From an uncultured Rubrobacteraceae bacterium (GTDB lineage: Bacteria; Actinomycetota; Rubrobacteria; Rubrobacterales; Rubrobacteraceae), in contig CADCVI010000013.1 of the NCBI GenBank assembly GCA_902806105.1, positions 1-17,727 on the forward strand: a DNA stretch of 17,727 nt, in the 5' to 3' direction. A program made the translations under genes and the position numbers. Shown here one piece after another: positions 1 to 8,074 of the stretch. Under the pieces are notes generated by a model. That model did no database searches. It worked only from the letters and a program-made list of their open reading frames with translations, and was not told the origin of the DNA. Numbering within the stretch: the first letter of the stretch is position 1; the number at the start of each line of letters is the position of its first letter.

Positions 1-529
1 CGGACCCCCGGCTTCCGAGCACGTTCCCGAAGCGCGTGGAGGCGAAGATGGGCCTCTCCCCGCGCCTCACGGCGTTCGCCGCCGTCATGAGCCGCTCGCC
101 CATGAGCTTCGAGGTACCCATGACGTTCGTCGGGTTGACCGCCTTGTCCGAGGACGTGAACAGGACGCGTTCGACGTCGTTTGCGAGCGCGGCGTCGATC
201 ACGTTCTGCGTGCCTATAATATTAGTCTGCACGGCGTCGCGAGGCGACTCCTCGCAGAGCAGGACGTGCTTCAAGGCCGCCGAGTGTAGGATGATGTCGA
301 CCCCTTGAATCTTCCGGATGAGGCTGTCCCGGTCCCTGATGTCCCCCAGGGAGAAGCGGACGCGCGAGTCCTCGCGGTACTCCTCGTTCAGAAAGAAAAG
401 CTCGCTCTCGTTGTTGTCCAGGCCGATCACCTCGCCCGGCCCCCGCGCTACCACCTGCCTCAGAAGCTCCCGGCCCACCGTCCCGCAGACCCCGGTTATA
501 AGGACCTTCTTCTCTCTCCATCGATCCAC
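1..529 (-). CDS. CapD/PseB-like nucleotide-sugar dehydratase/epimerase, partial (C-terminus beyond window)
   Basis: This is the N-terminal ~176 residues of an extended SDR enzyme of the polysaccharide biosynthesis protein (CapD / UDP-GlcNAc 4,6-dehydratase) family. These cytosolic enzymes alter UDP-sugars for capsule, O-antigen or glycan synthesis. Seen: a Rossmann start KKVLITGVCGTVGREL (about residues 6-21), an acidic stretch DNNESELFFLNEEY, HSAALKHVLLCEESPRDAV, then TSSDKAVNPTNVMGTSKLMGE and STRFGNVLGSRGS at the edge. The family usually has STDKA where this has SSDKA. I see no N-terminal membrane segments, so it resembles the short soluble type rather than the long FlaA1/PglF type. The GTG start at 529 is chosen because it directly precedes the Rossmann strand; the ATG at 521 is out of frame. 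A purine-rich AAGAAGAGG lies upstream. The gene is divergent from the threonine unit. The exact sugar substrate cannot be told. Confidence 0.85.
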   Translation of the reverse strand, partial: MDRWREKKVLITGVCGTVGRELLRQVVARGPGEVIGLDNNESELFFLNEEYREDSRVRFSLGDIRDRDSLIRKIQGVDIILHSAALKHVLLCEESPRDAVQTNIIGTQNVIDAALANDVERVLFTSSDKAVNPTNVMGTSKLMGERLMTAANAVRRGERPIFASTRFGNVLGSRGS

Positions 530-599
530 GAAAATACCCGCTACCTCTTCTTTTGATCCCTTACGAGCGGCCCGACCCGGCCCCTCCGTAGCCTACAGC

Positions 600-740
600 A
601 TGACCCCACGGAAACAAAGAAGCGCCGACGGTGCAACGCGGCGTAGTCGAAGACGGGCCATCTCGGGACGAAAGACGTATATAAAGGGCGCGGACCCGAG
701 CGGGGCAACCACCCGGTCGACGACCGCGGCCTCTCCTTGA
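600..740 (+). CDS. thrL: Candidate threonine-operon leader peptide (46 aa)
   Basis: This short ORF lies directly before the thrC-thrB pair. Its C-terminal end reads SGATTRSTTAASP: four of the eight codons from 708 to 731 are Thr (ACC ACC, then ACG ACC at 720-725), and TGA follows at 738-740. The rest is Arg-rich. Only 2 nt separate the stop from a hairpin with a U-rich tail, the arrangement expected of a leader-peptide attenuator. ATG 600 is the only ATG, GTG or TTG in this frame before the Thr cluster. It has no clear ribosome binding site, so the message could be leaderless or the start could be non-standard. The Thr cluster and hairpin are seen in the sequence; the regulatory role is inferred by analogy with E. 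coli thrL. No homologue is recognised. It could be a chance ORF, but the product match with the downstream genes argues against that. Confidence 0.5.
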   Translation: MTPRKQRSADGATRRSRRRAISGRKTYIKGADPSGATTRSTTAASP

Positions 741-742
741 TG

Positions 743-767
743 CGGCGAGGCTCGCCGTGTTAGTTTT
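743..767 (+). terminator. Candidate attenuator terminator before thrC
   Basis: A 6-bp stem (743-748 with 752-757, CGGCGA/TCGCCG, 3-nt loop) is followed by TGTTAGTTTT. A competing pairing is visible: GCCTC at 729-733, inside the last codons of the leader ORF, can pair with GAGGC at 747-751, which would remove the terminator. A ribosome paused at the first Thr pair (708-713) would leave 729-733 free. The fold is by eye only. Confidence 0.55.
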
Positions 768-845
768 GCCGCAGCAGCATCGTTGGAACCCATCCGCGGT
801 CGCCGTAGGGGGCCCGGAAGAACCTCTCTATCGAAAGGCAAGATC

Positions 846-1931
846 TTGACCGTCAAAACGCCGACCGGCCGGCAGGGGGTAATAAAAAGGTATCGGGACC
901 TGCTGCCCGAGATCCCGGACTGGGCAATCTCGACGCTCGGTGAGGGCGACACCCCCCTTATAGAGGCGCCGCGCCTCTCCGCGAGGATTGGCGCCCGCCT
1001 CTACCTGAAGTTCGAGGGGATGAACCCGACCGCCTCCTTCAAGGACCGGGGCATGACGGTAGCCCTGAGCCGCGCGGTCGCCGACGGCAACAAGGCCGTG
1101 ATCTGCGCCTCGACCGGGAACACGGCCGCCGCCGCCTCCGCCTACGCCGCGAGGGCGGGGCTCACCTGCTTCGTCGTCGTGCCGGCCGGCAAGATCGCCA
1201 TGGGCAAGGCCGTCCAGGTCCTGGCCCACGGCGCGAAGATAGTCCAGATCGAGGGCAACTTCGACGCCGCCCTCAAGCTCTGCCAGCGGGCGGAACGCGA
1301 CCTCGGCACCGTGGCGCTCGTGAACTCCGTCAACCCGGATCGTATAGAGGGCCAGAAGACGGCGGCCTTCGAGGTCGCCGAGACCCTGGGCCGCGTACCC
1401 GACGCCCTCGCCCTCCCCGTCGGCAACGCCGGGAACATCACCGCGTACTGGAAGGGCTTCAGGGAGTGGCGCGACGCCGGCCATGCCGACACGGCCCCCC
1501 GGATGCTCGGCTTCCAGGCGGAGGGGGCCTCACCCCTCGTCGCCGGACACGACTTCGAGAGCCCCGAGACCGTCGCGAGCGCCATCCGCATCGGGGCACC
1601 GGCGAGCAAGAAGGGTGCATTAGGGGCCGTGAGCGAGTCGGGCGGCCTCATAGAGAGCGTCACGGACGAGGAGATCCTCGAGGCCCAGAGCCTCCTCGCG
1701 AGCAAGGAAGGGGTCTTCTGCGAGCCGGCGAGCGCCGCCGGGGTCGCGGGTCTCCTGAAGCTGGCGAAGGAGGGTCGCGCCCCCGAGGGCGTGGTGGTGA
1801 GCGTCCTCACCGGGCACGGGCTGAAGGACCCGGATGTGATCCTGAACAGGACCCGCCTCCCCGAGCCCATAGAAGCTTCCTTCGACGCGCTCGTGGAGAC
1901 GATGCAGCGGGTGGAGCCGGAAGCCGGATGA
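846..1931 (+). CDS. thrC: Threonine synthase
   Basis: This is a PLP-dependent fold-type II enzyme that converts O-phospho-L-homoserine to L-threonine, the last step of threonine synthesis. It is about 361 aa, close to the usual length of the short bacterial class. Seen: RYRDLLPE then LGEGDTPLIE, which are typical of the N-terminus; the PLP-lysine motif NPTASFKDRGM (K66 from this start); an STGNTAAAASAYAARAGL segment; and the glycine-rich PLP-phosphate loop LPVGNAGNITAYWKGF. The start is uncertain. The frame stays open to a TTG at 783, but homologues usually begin shortly before the RYRDLLP block, so TTG 846 with GAAAGG upstream is preferred. The gene overlaps thrB by 4 nt (ATGA), so the two are probably translationally coupled. 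A Thr-rich leader ORF and hairpin lie upstream. No homoserine dehydrogenase gene is adjacent. Confidence 0.95.
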   Translation: MTVKTPTGRQGVIKRYRDLLPEIPDWAISTLGEGDTPLIEAPRLSARIGARLYLKFEGMNPTASFKDRGMTVALSRAVADGNKAVICASTGNTAAAASAYAARAGLTCFVVVPAGKIAMGKAVQVLAHGAKIVQIEGNFDAALKLCQRAERDLGTVALVNSVNPDRIEGQKTAAFEVAETLGRVPDALALPVGNAGNITAYWKGFREWRDAGHADTAPRMLGFQAEGASPLVAGHDFESPETVASAIRIGAPASKKGALGAVSESGGLIESVTDEEILEAQSLLASKEGVFCEPASAAGVAGLLKLAKEGRAPEGVVVSVLTGHGLKDPDVILNRTRLPEPIEASFDALVETMQRVEPEAG

Positions 1932-2860
1932 TCTCGGTCCGCGTCCCGGCCACCTCGGCGAACCTCGGCCCGGGCTACGACGCGGTCGGCATCGCCCTCT
2001 CCCTCTCCATGCGCATAAGCCTCGAGCGGGCGCCCCAGCCCCTTGTGGAGGTCCACGGTATCGGCGCCGACCTCGTCCCCAAGGGCAAGGACCACCCCGC
2101 GTACAGGGCAGCCCGTTTCGTCGCCAAGGAGCTCGGCGAGCACGACGCGCACTTCCACCTCGTCCAGGAGAACGACATCCCCCCCGCCCGCGGCCTCGGG
2201 GGCTCGGCGGCGGCCCTCGTCGGGGGAGCCGTCGCCGCTAACGACCTGCTCGGCCGCGCGATGGCCCCGCCGGACCTCCTCAACCTCGTCTGCGACCTCG
2301 ACGGCCACCCGGACAACGCCGCCCCCGCCCTCCTCGGCGGCCTCGTCATCGGCACCCTCACCCCCGAGGGCATACGGAGCGTGCGCCTGGAGCCGAAGAA
2401 CCTCAAGGCCGTCGTTGCCGTCCCCGACTTCGAGGTCTCGACCGCCGCCGCCCGCCACGCCCTGCCCGATTCGGTCCCGCACCGCGACGCCGCCTTCAAC
2501 GTCGGGCGCGCCGGGCTGCTGCTGGGCGCGCTCGCGACCGGCGAGTACGACCTGTTGCGCGTGGCGATGCAGGACAGGCTCCACCAGCCCTACCGCTCGC
2601 ACCTCATCCCCGGCCTCGAAGACGTCATAGAAGCCGCCTGCAAGAACGGGGCCTACGGCTCCTGCCTCTCGGGGTCCGGCCCCACCGTCCTCGCCTTCGC
2701 CCCCGAGGAACACGCCGATGCCATAGCCCATGCCATGCACGCGGCGTTCGAGGAAAGAGGCACGGAAGCCCAGGCGTGGGTGCTCGACGTCGACCTGGCG
2801 GGCGCCAGGGTCGAGCCACTAGGAGAGGTCGCCGCCCCGAACCCCGTTCCGGTACTCTGA
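1928..2860 (+). CDS. thrB: Homoserine kinase (GHMP family)
   Basis: This enzyme phosphorylates L-homoserine with ATP and supplies the substrate of the ThrC encoded just upstream. It has 310 residues, normal for bacterial ThrB. Seen: the N-terminal GHMP motif VRVPATSANLGPGYDAVG (about 4-21), the ATP-binding motif PPARGLGGSAAALVGG (about residues 86-102), a DGHPDNAAPALLGG block that follows it in ThrB, and the C-terminal GHMP motif GSCLSGSGPTVLAF (about 243-256). ATG 1928 overlaps the thrC stop as ATGA, and the homology begins at once, so the start is secure. A weak hairpin follows the stop. Confidence 0.96.
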   Translation: MISVRVPATSANLGPGYDAVGIALSLSMRISLERAPQPLVEVHGIGADLVPKGKDHPAYRAARFVAKELGEHDAHFHLVQENDIPPARGLGGSAAALVGGAVAANDLLGRAMAPPDLLNLVCDLDGHPDNAAPALLGGLVIGTLTPEGIRSVRLEPKNLKAVVAVPDFEVSTAAARHALPDSVPHRDAAFNVGRAGLLLGALATGEYDLLRVAMQDRLHQPYRSHLIPGLEDVIEAACKNGAYGSCLSGSGPTVLAFAPEEHADAIAHAMHAAFEERGTEAQAWVLDVDLAGARVEPLGEVAAPNPVPVL

Positions 2861-2865
2861 TCTCA

Positions 2866-2892
2866 CCACCCGCTCGGCGTGGCTTTCGTGTT
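2866..2892 (+). terminator. Weak candidate terminator after thrB
   Basis: CCAC at 2866-2869 can pair with GTGG at 2879-2882, with two further inner C-G pairs and a bulge. CTTTCGTGTT follows. It is the only hairpin I see near the end of the thr unit, and it is weak. Confidence 0.3.
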
Positions 2893-3187
2893 GCGCCTGA
2901 AGGTGGTCGATCGTTCGTGGGGCAAACTCGGGTTGGACCGGCCGACTGCCTCCTTTACAGGGGATAAGCACAGGGGTAATGACGGGCCTCCACTCGTGGA
3001 GATCGAAGCCGACCGAGAGCGAAGGCGTTTCGCGGCGGGAGACCTGGAACAGGTTTCCGTGCTGCGTGCAGAAAATCCTCATGGAGAAGAACCGGGGGTT
3101 GCTACGGCTCGTGTAGAACCAGCGCTGGCCCCTGGAAAAGCGGCTGATGCGGCACCTCTGGTAGCCTCATGGGGAACTATGTGCAGC
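2893..3187 (+). other. Spacer between thr and ilv units, no gene recognised
   Basis: About 295 bases in which I find no convincing gene or RNA. Open frames exist on both strands (for example 2819-3082 minus and 2879-3256 plus), but they have mixed codon use, run into the 3' end of thrB or the ilv leader, and match no family I know. The base composition looks less G/C-rich than the flanking genes. Confidence 0.4.
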
Positions 3188-3214
3188 TTGACAGGAGGCG
3201 GCGGGGCGTATAGT
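3188..3214 (+). promoter_or_regulatory. Candidate sigma70-type promoter for the ilv unit
   Basis: A perfect -35 hexamer TTGACA (3188-3193) and a near-perfect -10 TATAGT (3209-3214) are separated by 15 nt, slightly short. Transcription would start near 3221, about 32 nt before the candidate ilv leader ORF and about 265 nt before ilvB. This is sequence match only. Confidence 0.55.
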
Positions 3215-3252
3215 CTCCGTGCCATCAACTGGCGAGCGAACCGGGAAGAATT

Positions 3253-3420
3253 TTGAACGCAGTTTCGAAGAATGGGCAGGTGGAGATCTCGGGGTTCGGC
3301 CCCGACGCTGCCCGTCTGCTCGCTCCTTCCTTTCACCCACGAGTAACCAGGGGTGTCCCCCGCATCGCCCTACGACTAATTACGTGGGCGGGCCGGGGCG
3401 ACACCTTCCGGCTCGCCTAG
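3253..3420 (+). CDS. ilvL: Candidate ilv-operon leader peptide (55 aa)
   Basis: This short ORF lies between the candidate promoter and ilvB. Its distal part reads RVTRGVPRIALRLITW, and the codons ATC GCC CTA CGA CTA ATT at 3364-3381 contain four branched-chain residues in six. It uses the Leu codon CTA twice and ATT once; the neighbouring genes almost always use CTC/CTG and ATC. The TAG stop at 3418-3420 lies 1 nt before a hairpin with a T-rich tail. The TTG start at 3253 has GGGAAG just upstream; a GTG at 3280 is an alternative and would shorten it. The codons CGA GTA ACC AGG at 3340-3351 align in frame with CGA CTA ACC AGG in the leu leader. Attenuation by Ile/Leu supply is inferred. Leader peptides before ilvB have been predicted in other Actinobacteria. 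The first 25 codons look less leader-like, so the start is uncertain. Confidence 0.5.
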   Translation: MNAVSKNGQVEISGFGPDAARLLAPSFHPRVTRGVPRIALRLITWAGRGDTFRLA

Positions 3421-3421
3421 T

Positions 3422-3461
3422 CCGAGAGCGGGGCTTCCCGCCTCTTCGGCAAGGGTTTCTT
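3422..3461 (+). terminator. Candidate attenuator terminator before ilvB
   Basis: CCGAGAGCGGG (from 3422) pairs with CCCGCCTCTTCGG (ending 3449) with two single-base bulges, and AAGGGTTTCTT follows. Competing pairings are visible: CCCCGC 3358-3363 with GCGGGG 3428-3433, and GACTA 3374-3378 with TAGTC 3418-3422. A strong upstream hairpin, 3387-3396 with 3408-3417 (10 bp including one G-U), lies inside the leader ORF. All were judged by eye, without energies. Confidence 0.5.
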
Positions 3462-3485
3462 GATCTGACTCTAAACTCGTGAGGG

Positions 3486-5214
3486 ATGGGAAAAATCGTG
3501 GAGAACACCGCTTTCAATATCGAATACAAGCCGCGCACGGGGAGCGAGGCGATGTGCGAGGCGCTGCTGGATGAGGGGGCCGAGTACCTCTTCGGGTATC
3601 CGGGCGGTGCGATCATGCCTTTCTACGACGCCCTCCCCGACTACCCGCTGAAGCACATCCTGGTGCGCCACGAGCAGGCCGCCGCCCACGCCGCCGACGG
3701 CTACGCGAGGGCGACGGGCAAGGTCGGGGTGTGCATCGCGACGAGCGGTCCGGGGGCGACGAACATCGTCACCGGGCTCGCGACGGCGCAGATGGACTCC
3801 ATCCCGCTGGTGGCGATAACGGGCCAGGTCGGCAGGCCGGCTCTCGGCAAGGACTCCTTCCAGGAGACGAACGTCATGGGGATGACCCTGCCGTTCACGA
3901 AGCACTCCTTCCTCGTCGAGGACCCGAACGAGCTCTACCCGACGTTGAGAAGGGCGTTCGAGATCGCGCGGAGCGGCAGGCCCGGCCCGGTCCTCGTGGA
4001 CGTGCCGAAGGACGTGCAGTTCGCCGCCTGCGAGCACGACGCCTTCCGCAGGCTCCGGGAGGTCCCGCAGGCCGTGGCGAGCCCGGCGCTCGAGGCGGCG
4101 GCAGCACTCCTGAGGAAGGCTCGGCGGCCCCTCATCCTCGCGGGGCACGGCGTCACGCTCTCGGGGGCGGAGATGGAGCTCAGGCTGCTGGCCGAGCGGA
4201 CCGGGGTGCCGGTAGTGACGACGCTCCTGGGCCTCAGCGCCTTCCCGGACGACCACCCGCTGTACATCGGGTGGCCGGGGATGCACGGGGCGGCGAGCGT
4301 CAACCGGGCCATCGACCGCTCGGACCTGCTCTTCGCCGTCGGGATGCGCTTCGACGACAGGATCACGGGCGCCGTCGACAAGTTCGCCCCGAACGCGAAG
4401 ATCGTGCACATAGACGTCGACCCGTCGGAGCTCGGCAAGGTCGTCAGGCCGACGGTCGGTATCGCGGCTGACGCCAAGGCCGCGCTGCGCGGCGTGCTCG
4501 CTCACTTCGACGACGCGGAGGACCGCGAGGACGATGCCCGCGTCCCGTGGCGCGAGGAGATCGCGAAGAGCCAGGAGGGCGAGAAGAGGCGCGAGGAGGG
4601 GGCGAGCGGGGAGTACGGCCCGATCCGCATCCTGCGCGCCATAAAGAAGATAGCCGGGGAGGAGACGCGCCTCGTCACGGACGTCGGCCAGCACCAGATG
4701 TGGGCCGCGCAGTTTTTCCAGTTCACGAAGAAGAACAGCCACATCACGAGCGGCGGCCTCGGCACGATGGGCTTCGCGCTCCCGGCGGCGATGGGCGTGG
4801 CGTTCGCCTACCCGGACGAGCCGGTGTGGGTGGTCGCCGGGGACGGCGGCTTCCAGATGAACCTGCAGGAGCTCGCCACCATAAAGGAGCACGGCCTGAA
4901 CATAAAGGTCGCCATCCTCAACAACGGCTACCTCGGCATGGTGCGCCAGTGGCAGCAGTTTTTCCACAACCGCCGCTACTCCGCAACGCCGATGACCGGT
5001 CCGGACTACGAGCAGTTCACGGCGGCCTACGGGCTCTCGGGCAAGACCGTAAAGCCGGGGGACGACATCGAGGCGGCGATCCGGTGGGCGGAGGAGCAGG
5101 ACGGCTGCACCATCATCGACTTCCACATCGACCCCGAGGCGAACGTCTTCCCGATGATCCCGAGCGGGATGAGCGTCAACGAGATGATCGAGGAGAGCGA
5201 AAGCAGCGCCGCGT

Positions 5215-5228
<14 letters not shown>
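3486..5228 (+). CDS. ilvB: Acetolactate synthase, large catalytic subunit
   Basis: This ThDP/FAD/Mg enzyme condenses two pyruvates to 2-acetolactate, or pyruvate with 2-oxobutyrate to 2-aceto-2-hydroxybutyrate. It is the first common step to valine/leucine and isoleucine. It has about 580 aa, the usual length. Seen: the N-terminal pyrimidine-binding domain with the catalytic Glu in RHEQAAAHAADGYARATG (E63) and SGPGATNIVTGLATAQMDS; a central domain; and the C-terminal ThDP motif beginning GDGGFQMNLQELATIKEHG, ending near NNGYLGMVRQWQQFF (about residues 450-495). The start is open: ATG 3486 sits directly against GAGGG, whereas GTG 3498 has GGATGG at a more usual distance. The gene overlaps ilvN by 14 nt. 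Confidence 0.97.
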
Positions 5229-6708
<1,480 letters not shown>

Positions 6709-6709
<1 letters not shown>

Positions 6710-7665
6710 TGGCCGGCACCGCTTTCACCGCCAACGACGCGGAGTGGGCCTACCACGGCGGCGAGTTCATCAAGATGGGCGACATCAGGCTGTCGCCCGC
6801 GACCCACGCCCTGAACTACGGCACCGGGGTCTTCGAGGGCATCCGGGCGTACTGGAACGAGAGCAAGGGGACGCTTCAGGTCCTGAAGCTCCGCGAGCAT
6901 TACGAGCGGTTCGAGAAGTCGTGCCGCATCCTGCACCTCGATCTCGTGCCGTCGGTGGACGAGCTGTGTGAGATAACTTTAGAGATCCTGAAGAGGAACG
7001 CGCCGAGGGAAGACACGTACATCCGGCCGCTCGCTTACAAGTCCGCCCAGGCCGTCGGGGTCAACCTCAGGGGGCCGACGGAGCTCTCGGTTTTCACGGT
7101 TCCGATGGGCAACTACGTGGAGCTGACGGGCCTGAAGTGCGCCGTCTCGGGGTGGCGCCGGTCCTCGGACAACGCGATCCCGGCGCGCGCCAAGTGCACC
7201 GGCTCGTACATCAACACGGCGCTCGCGGTGGACGCGGCGCACCGGGCGGGCTACGACGACGCGATCTTCTTGACGCAGGCGGGCTTCGTCTCCGAGGCGA
7301 GTGCTGCGAACATCTTTATAGTTCGCAAGGGCGGGCTCGTCACCCCTCCGGTCACCGCGGACATCCTGGAAGGGATCACGCGCGACGCCGTCATGGAGAT
7401 CGCGGAGAAGGACCTCGGGATGGCGACCACCGAGCGCGACGTCGGCCGCACCGAGCTCTACGCCGCCGACGAGGTCTTCCTGACCGGCACCGGCTTCCAG
7501 ATCGCCCCCGTCACGGAGATCGACGACAGGAAGGTCGGGACCGGCGAGATGGGCCCGGTCGCGAGCAGGCTCCAGGAGCTCTACTTCGGCGCCGCTCGCG
7601 GCGAGAACCCCGACTACGCCGACTGGACCGTCGCGGTCGAGGTTGCGGAGCGCGCCGCCGGCTGA
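6709..7665 (+). CDS. ilvE: Branched-chain amino acid aminotransferase
   Basis: This class IV PLP aminotransferase moves the amino group from glutamate to the 2-oxo acids of valine, leucine and isoleucine, the last step of all three. It has 318 aa, a normal length. Seen: LNYGTGVFEGIRAYW (about 36-50), the PLP-lysine region IPARAKCTGSYINTALA (K162), EASAANIFIV, and the ILEGITRDAVMEIA segment that follows it in this family. Start ATG 6709 shares one base with the ilvC stop, so the two are tightly coupled. The gene ends the ilv unit and a perfect hairpin follows 27 nt later. Confidence 0.97.
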
Positions 7666-7692
7666 GGGCAACCTGCGTTCCGTTTCTATGTC

Positions 7693-7722
7693 AGGGGCTG
7701 GGGTATCCGTACCCCAGCCCCT
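7693..7722 (+). terminator. Perfect hairpin after ilvE
   Basis: AGGGGCTGGGGTA (7693-7705) and its exact complement (7710-7722) are separated by TCCG: 13 perfect pairs with a 4-nt loop. There is no U-tract, so this would be a hairpin-type or weak intrinsic terminator. Flanking GTCAGG and CCTGAC (7690-7695, 7732-7737) could form an alternative. It marks the end of the ilv unit before a separate leu promoter and leader. Confidence 0.7.
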
Positions 7723-7860
7723 ACTCGTGAGCCTGACGGGCACCCCTCGCGGAGAGATCGACGGAGTTTGAGGTAGCTCATCAATACCCTTGGATCTCCA
7801 CGGGACCGTCGGAACATTCTTGTGATCAGCGGGGCGGGTGGGGGCCGTGCAGCGTTTCGG

Positions 7861-7889
7861 TTGCGAGGCGGGCGGTAAGATGACATACT
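7861..7889 (+). promoter_or_regulatory. Candidate promoter for the leu unit
   Basis: TTGCGA (7861-7866) and CATACT (7884-7889), 17 nt apart, each match four of six consensus bases. Transcription would begin near 7896, so AAGGG (7903-7907) and the leader TTG (7922) would lie near the 5' end of the message. The match is modest. Confidence 0.35.
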
Positions 7890-7921
7890 GATGCCTCACA
7901 TGAAGGGTAGCTTCTAACATC

Positions 7922-7993
7922 TTGCGTTTCTCCCGTGTCATCCTACGACTAACCAGGGTGGTCGTCGGGCGAATTATCCAGCCCGGCCTCTAG
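7922..7993 (+). CDS. leuL: Candidate leu-operon leader peptide (23 aa)
   Basis: A 23-codon ORF upstream of leuA. Ten residues are Val, Ile or Leu; the core reads RVILRLTRVVVGRII, with codons ATC CTA CGA CTA at 7940-7951 and GTG GTC GTC at 7958-7966. CTA (twice) and ATT are codons rarely used by the neighbouring genes. TTG 7922 is the only usual start after the in-frame TGA at 7901; AAGGG is 14 nt upstream, a weak ribosome binding site. The stop TAG (7991-7993) falls in the loop of a hairpin. The block CTA CGA CTA ACC AGG matches the ilv leader in frame. The role, sensing branched-chain aminoacyl-tRNA supply, is inferred by analogy with classical leu/ilv leaders. From memory, a conserved pseudoknot (LEU element) has been reported before leuA in Actinobacteria; I cannot tell whether this region corresponds to it. 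Confidence 0.6.
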   Translation: MRFSRVILRLTRVVVGRIIQPGL

Positions 7994-8036
7994 CGCCGGG
8001 TACTTTCCGCGGCCACCCGATCACCAGCCGCAGGTT
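7956..8036 (+). promoter_or_regulatory. Leader RNA with alternative pairings before leuA
   Basis: Mutually exclusive pairings are visible. CGGGC 7966-7970 pairs with GCCCG 7981-7985. CCCGGC 7982-7987 pairs with GCCGGG 7995-8000 (followed by TACTTT). GGGTGGTC 7956-7963 pairs with GGCCACCC 8011-8018. GCGGC 8009-8013 pairs with GCCGC 8027-8031 (followed by AGGTTT). The second and fourth could act as weak terminators, the first and third as anti-terminators. The long 7956/8018 pairing with nested hairpins is also compatible with a more complex fold. Confidence 0.4.
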
Positions 8037-8074
8037 TCGATACGTTTCCGATTCAGTAGGGAGATAACAGGAAT

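Noticed and set aside
677..682. TATATA as a -10 box before thrC
   Set aside because: No matching -35 is present at the right distance, and a start there would leave the Thr-rich ORF without a start codon.
1142..2740. Long minus-strand ORF (532 aa) opposite thrC-thrB
   Set aside because: Antisense open frame produced by high GC third-position bias; the sequence has no family features, and thrC and thrB are certain on the other strand.
2819..3082. 87-aa minus-strand ORF
   Set aside because: It overlaps the end of thrB, matches no family I know, and lacks the codon bias of the genes here.
3418..3432. TAGTCCGAGAGCGGG resembling part of the ykkC riboswitch class
   Set aside because: Only a few bases match; the other conserved parts of that RNA are absent and these bases form a simple hairpin.
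7724..7732. ACTCGTGAG also present at 3475-3483
   Set aside because: A single shared 9-mer between the ilvB start and the ilvE terminator area; no frame or structure supports a common role.
7956..7970. T-box-like AGGGTGGT before leuA
   Set aside because: The T-box core continues ACCGCG; here CGTCGG follows, and no specifier stem or AG-bulge layout is visible. The same bases read as codons of a leader peptide.
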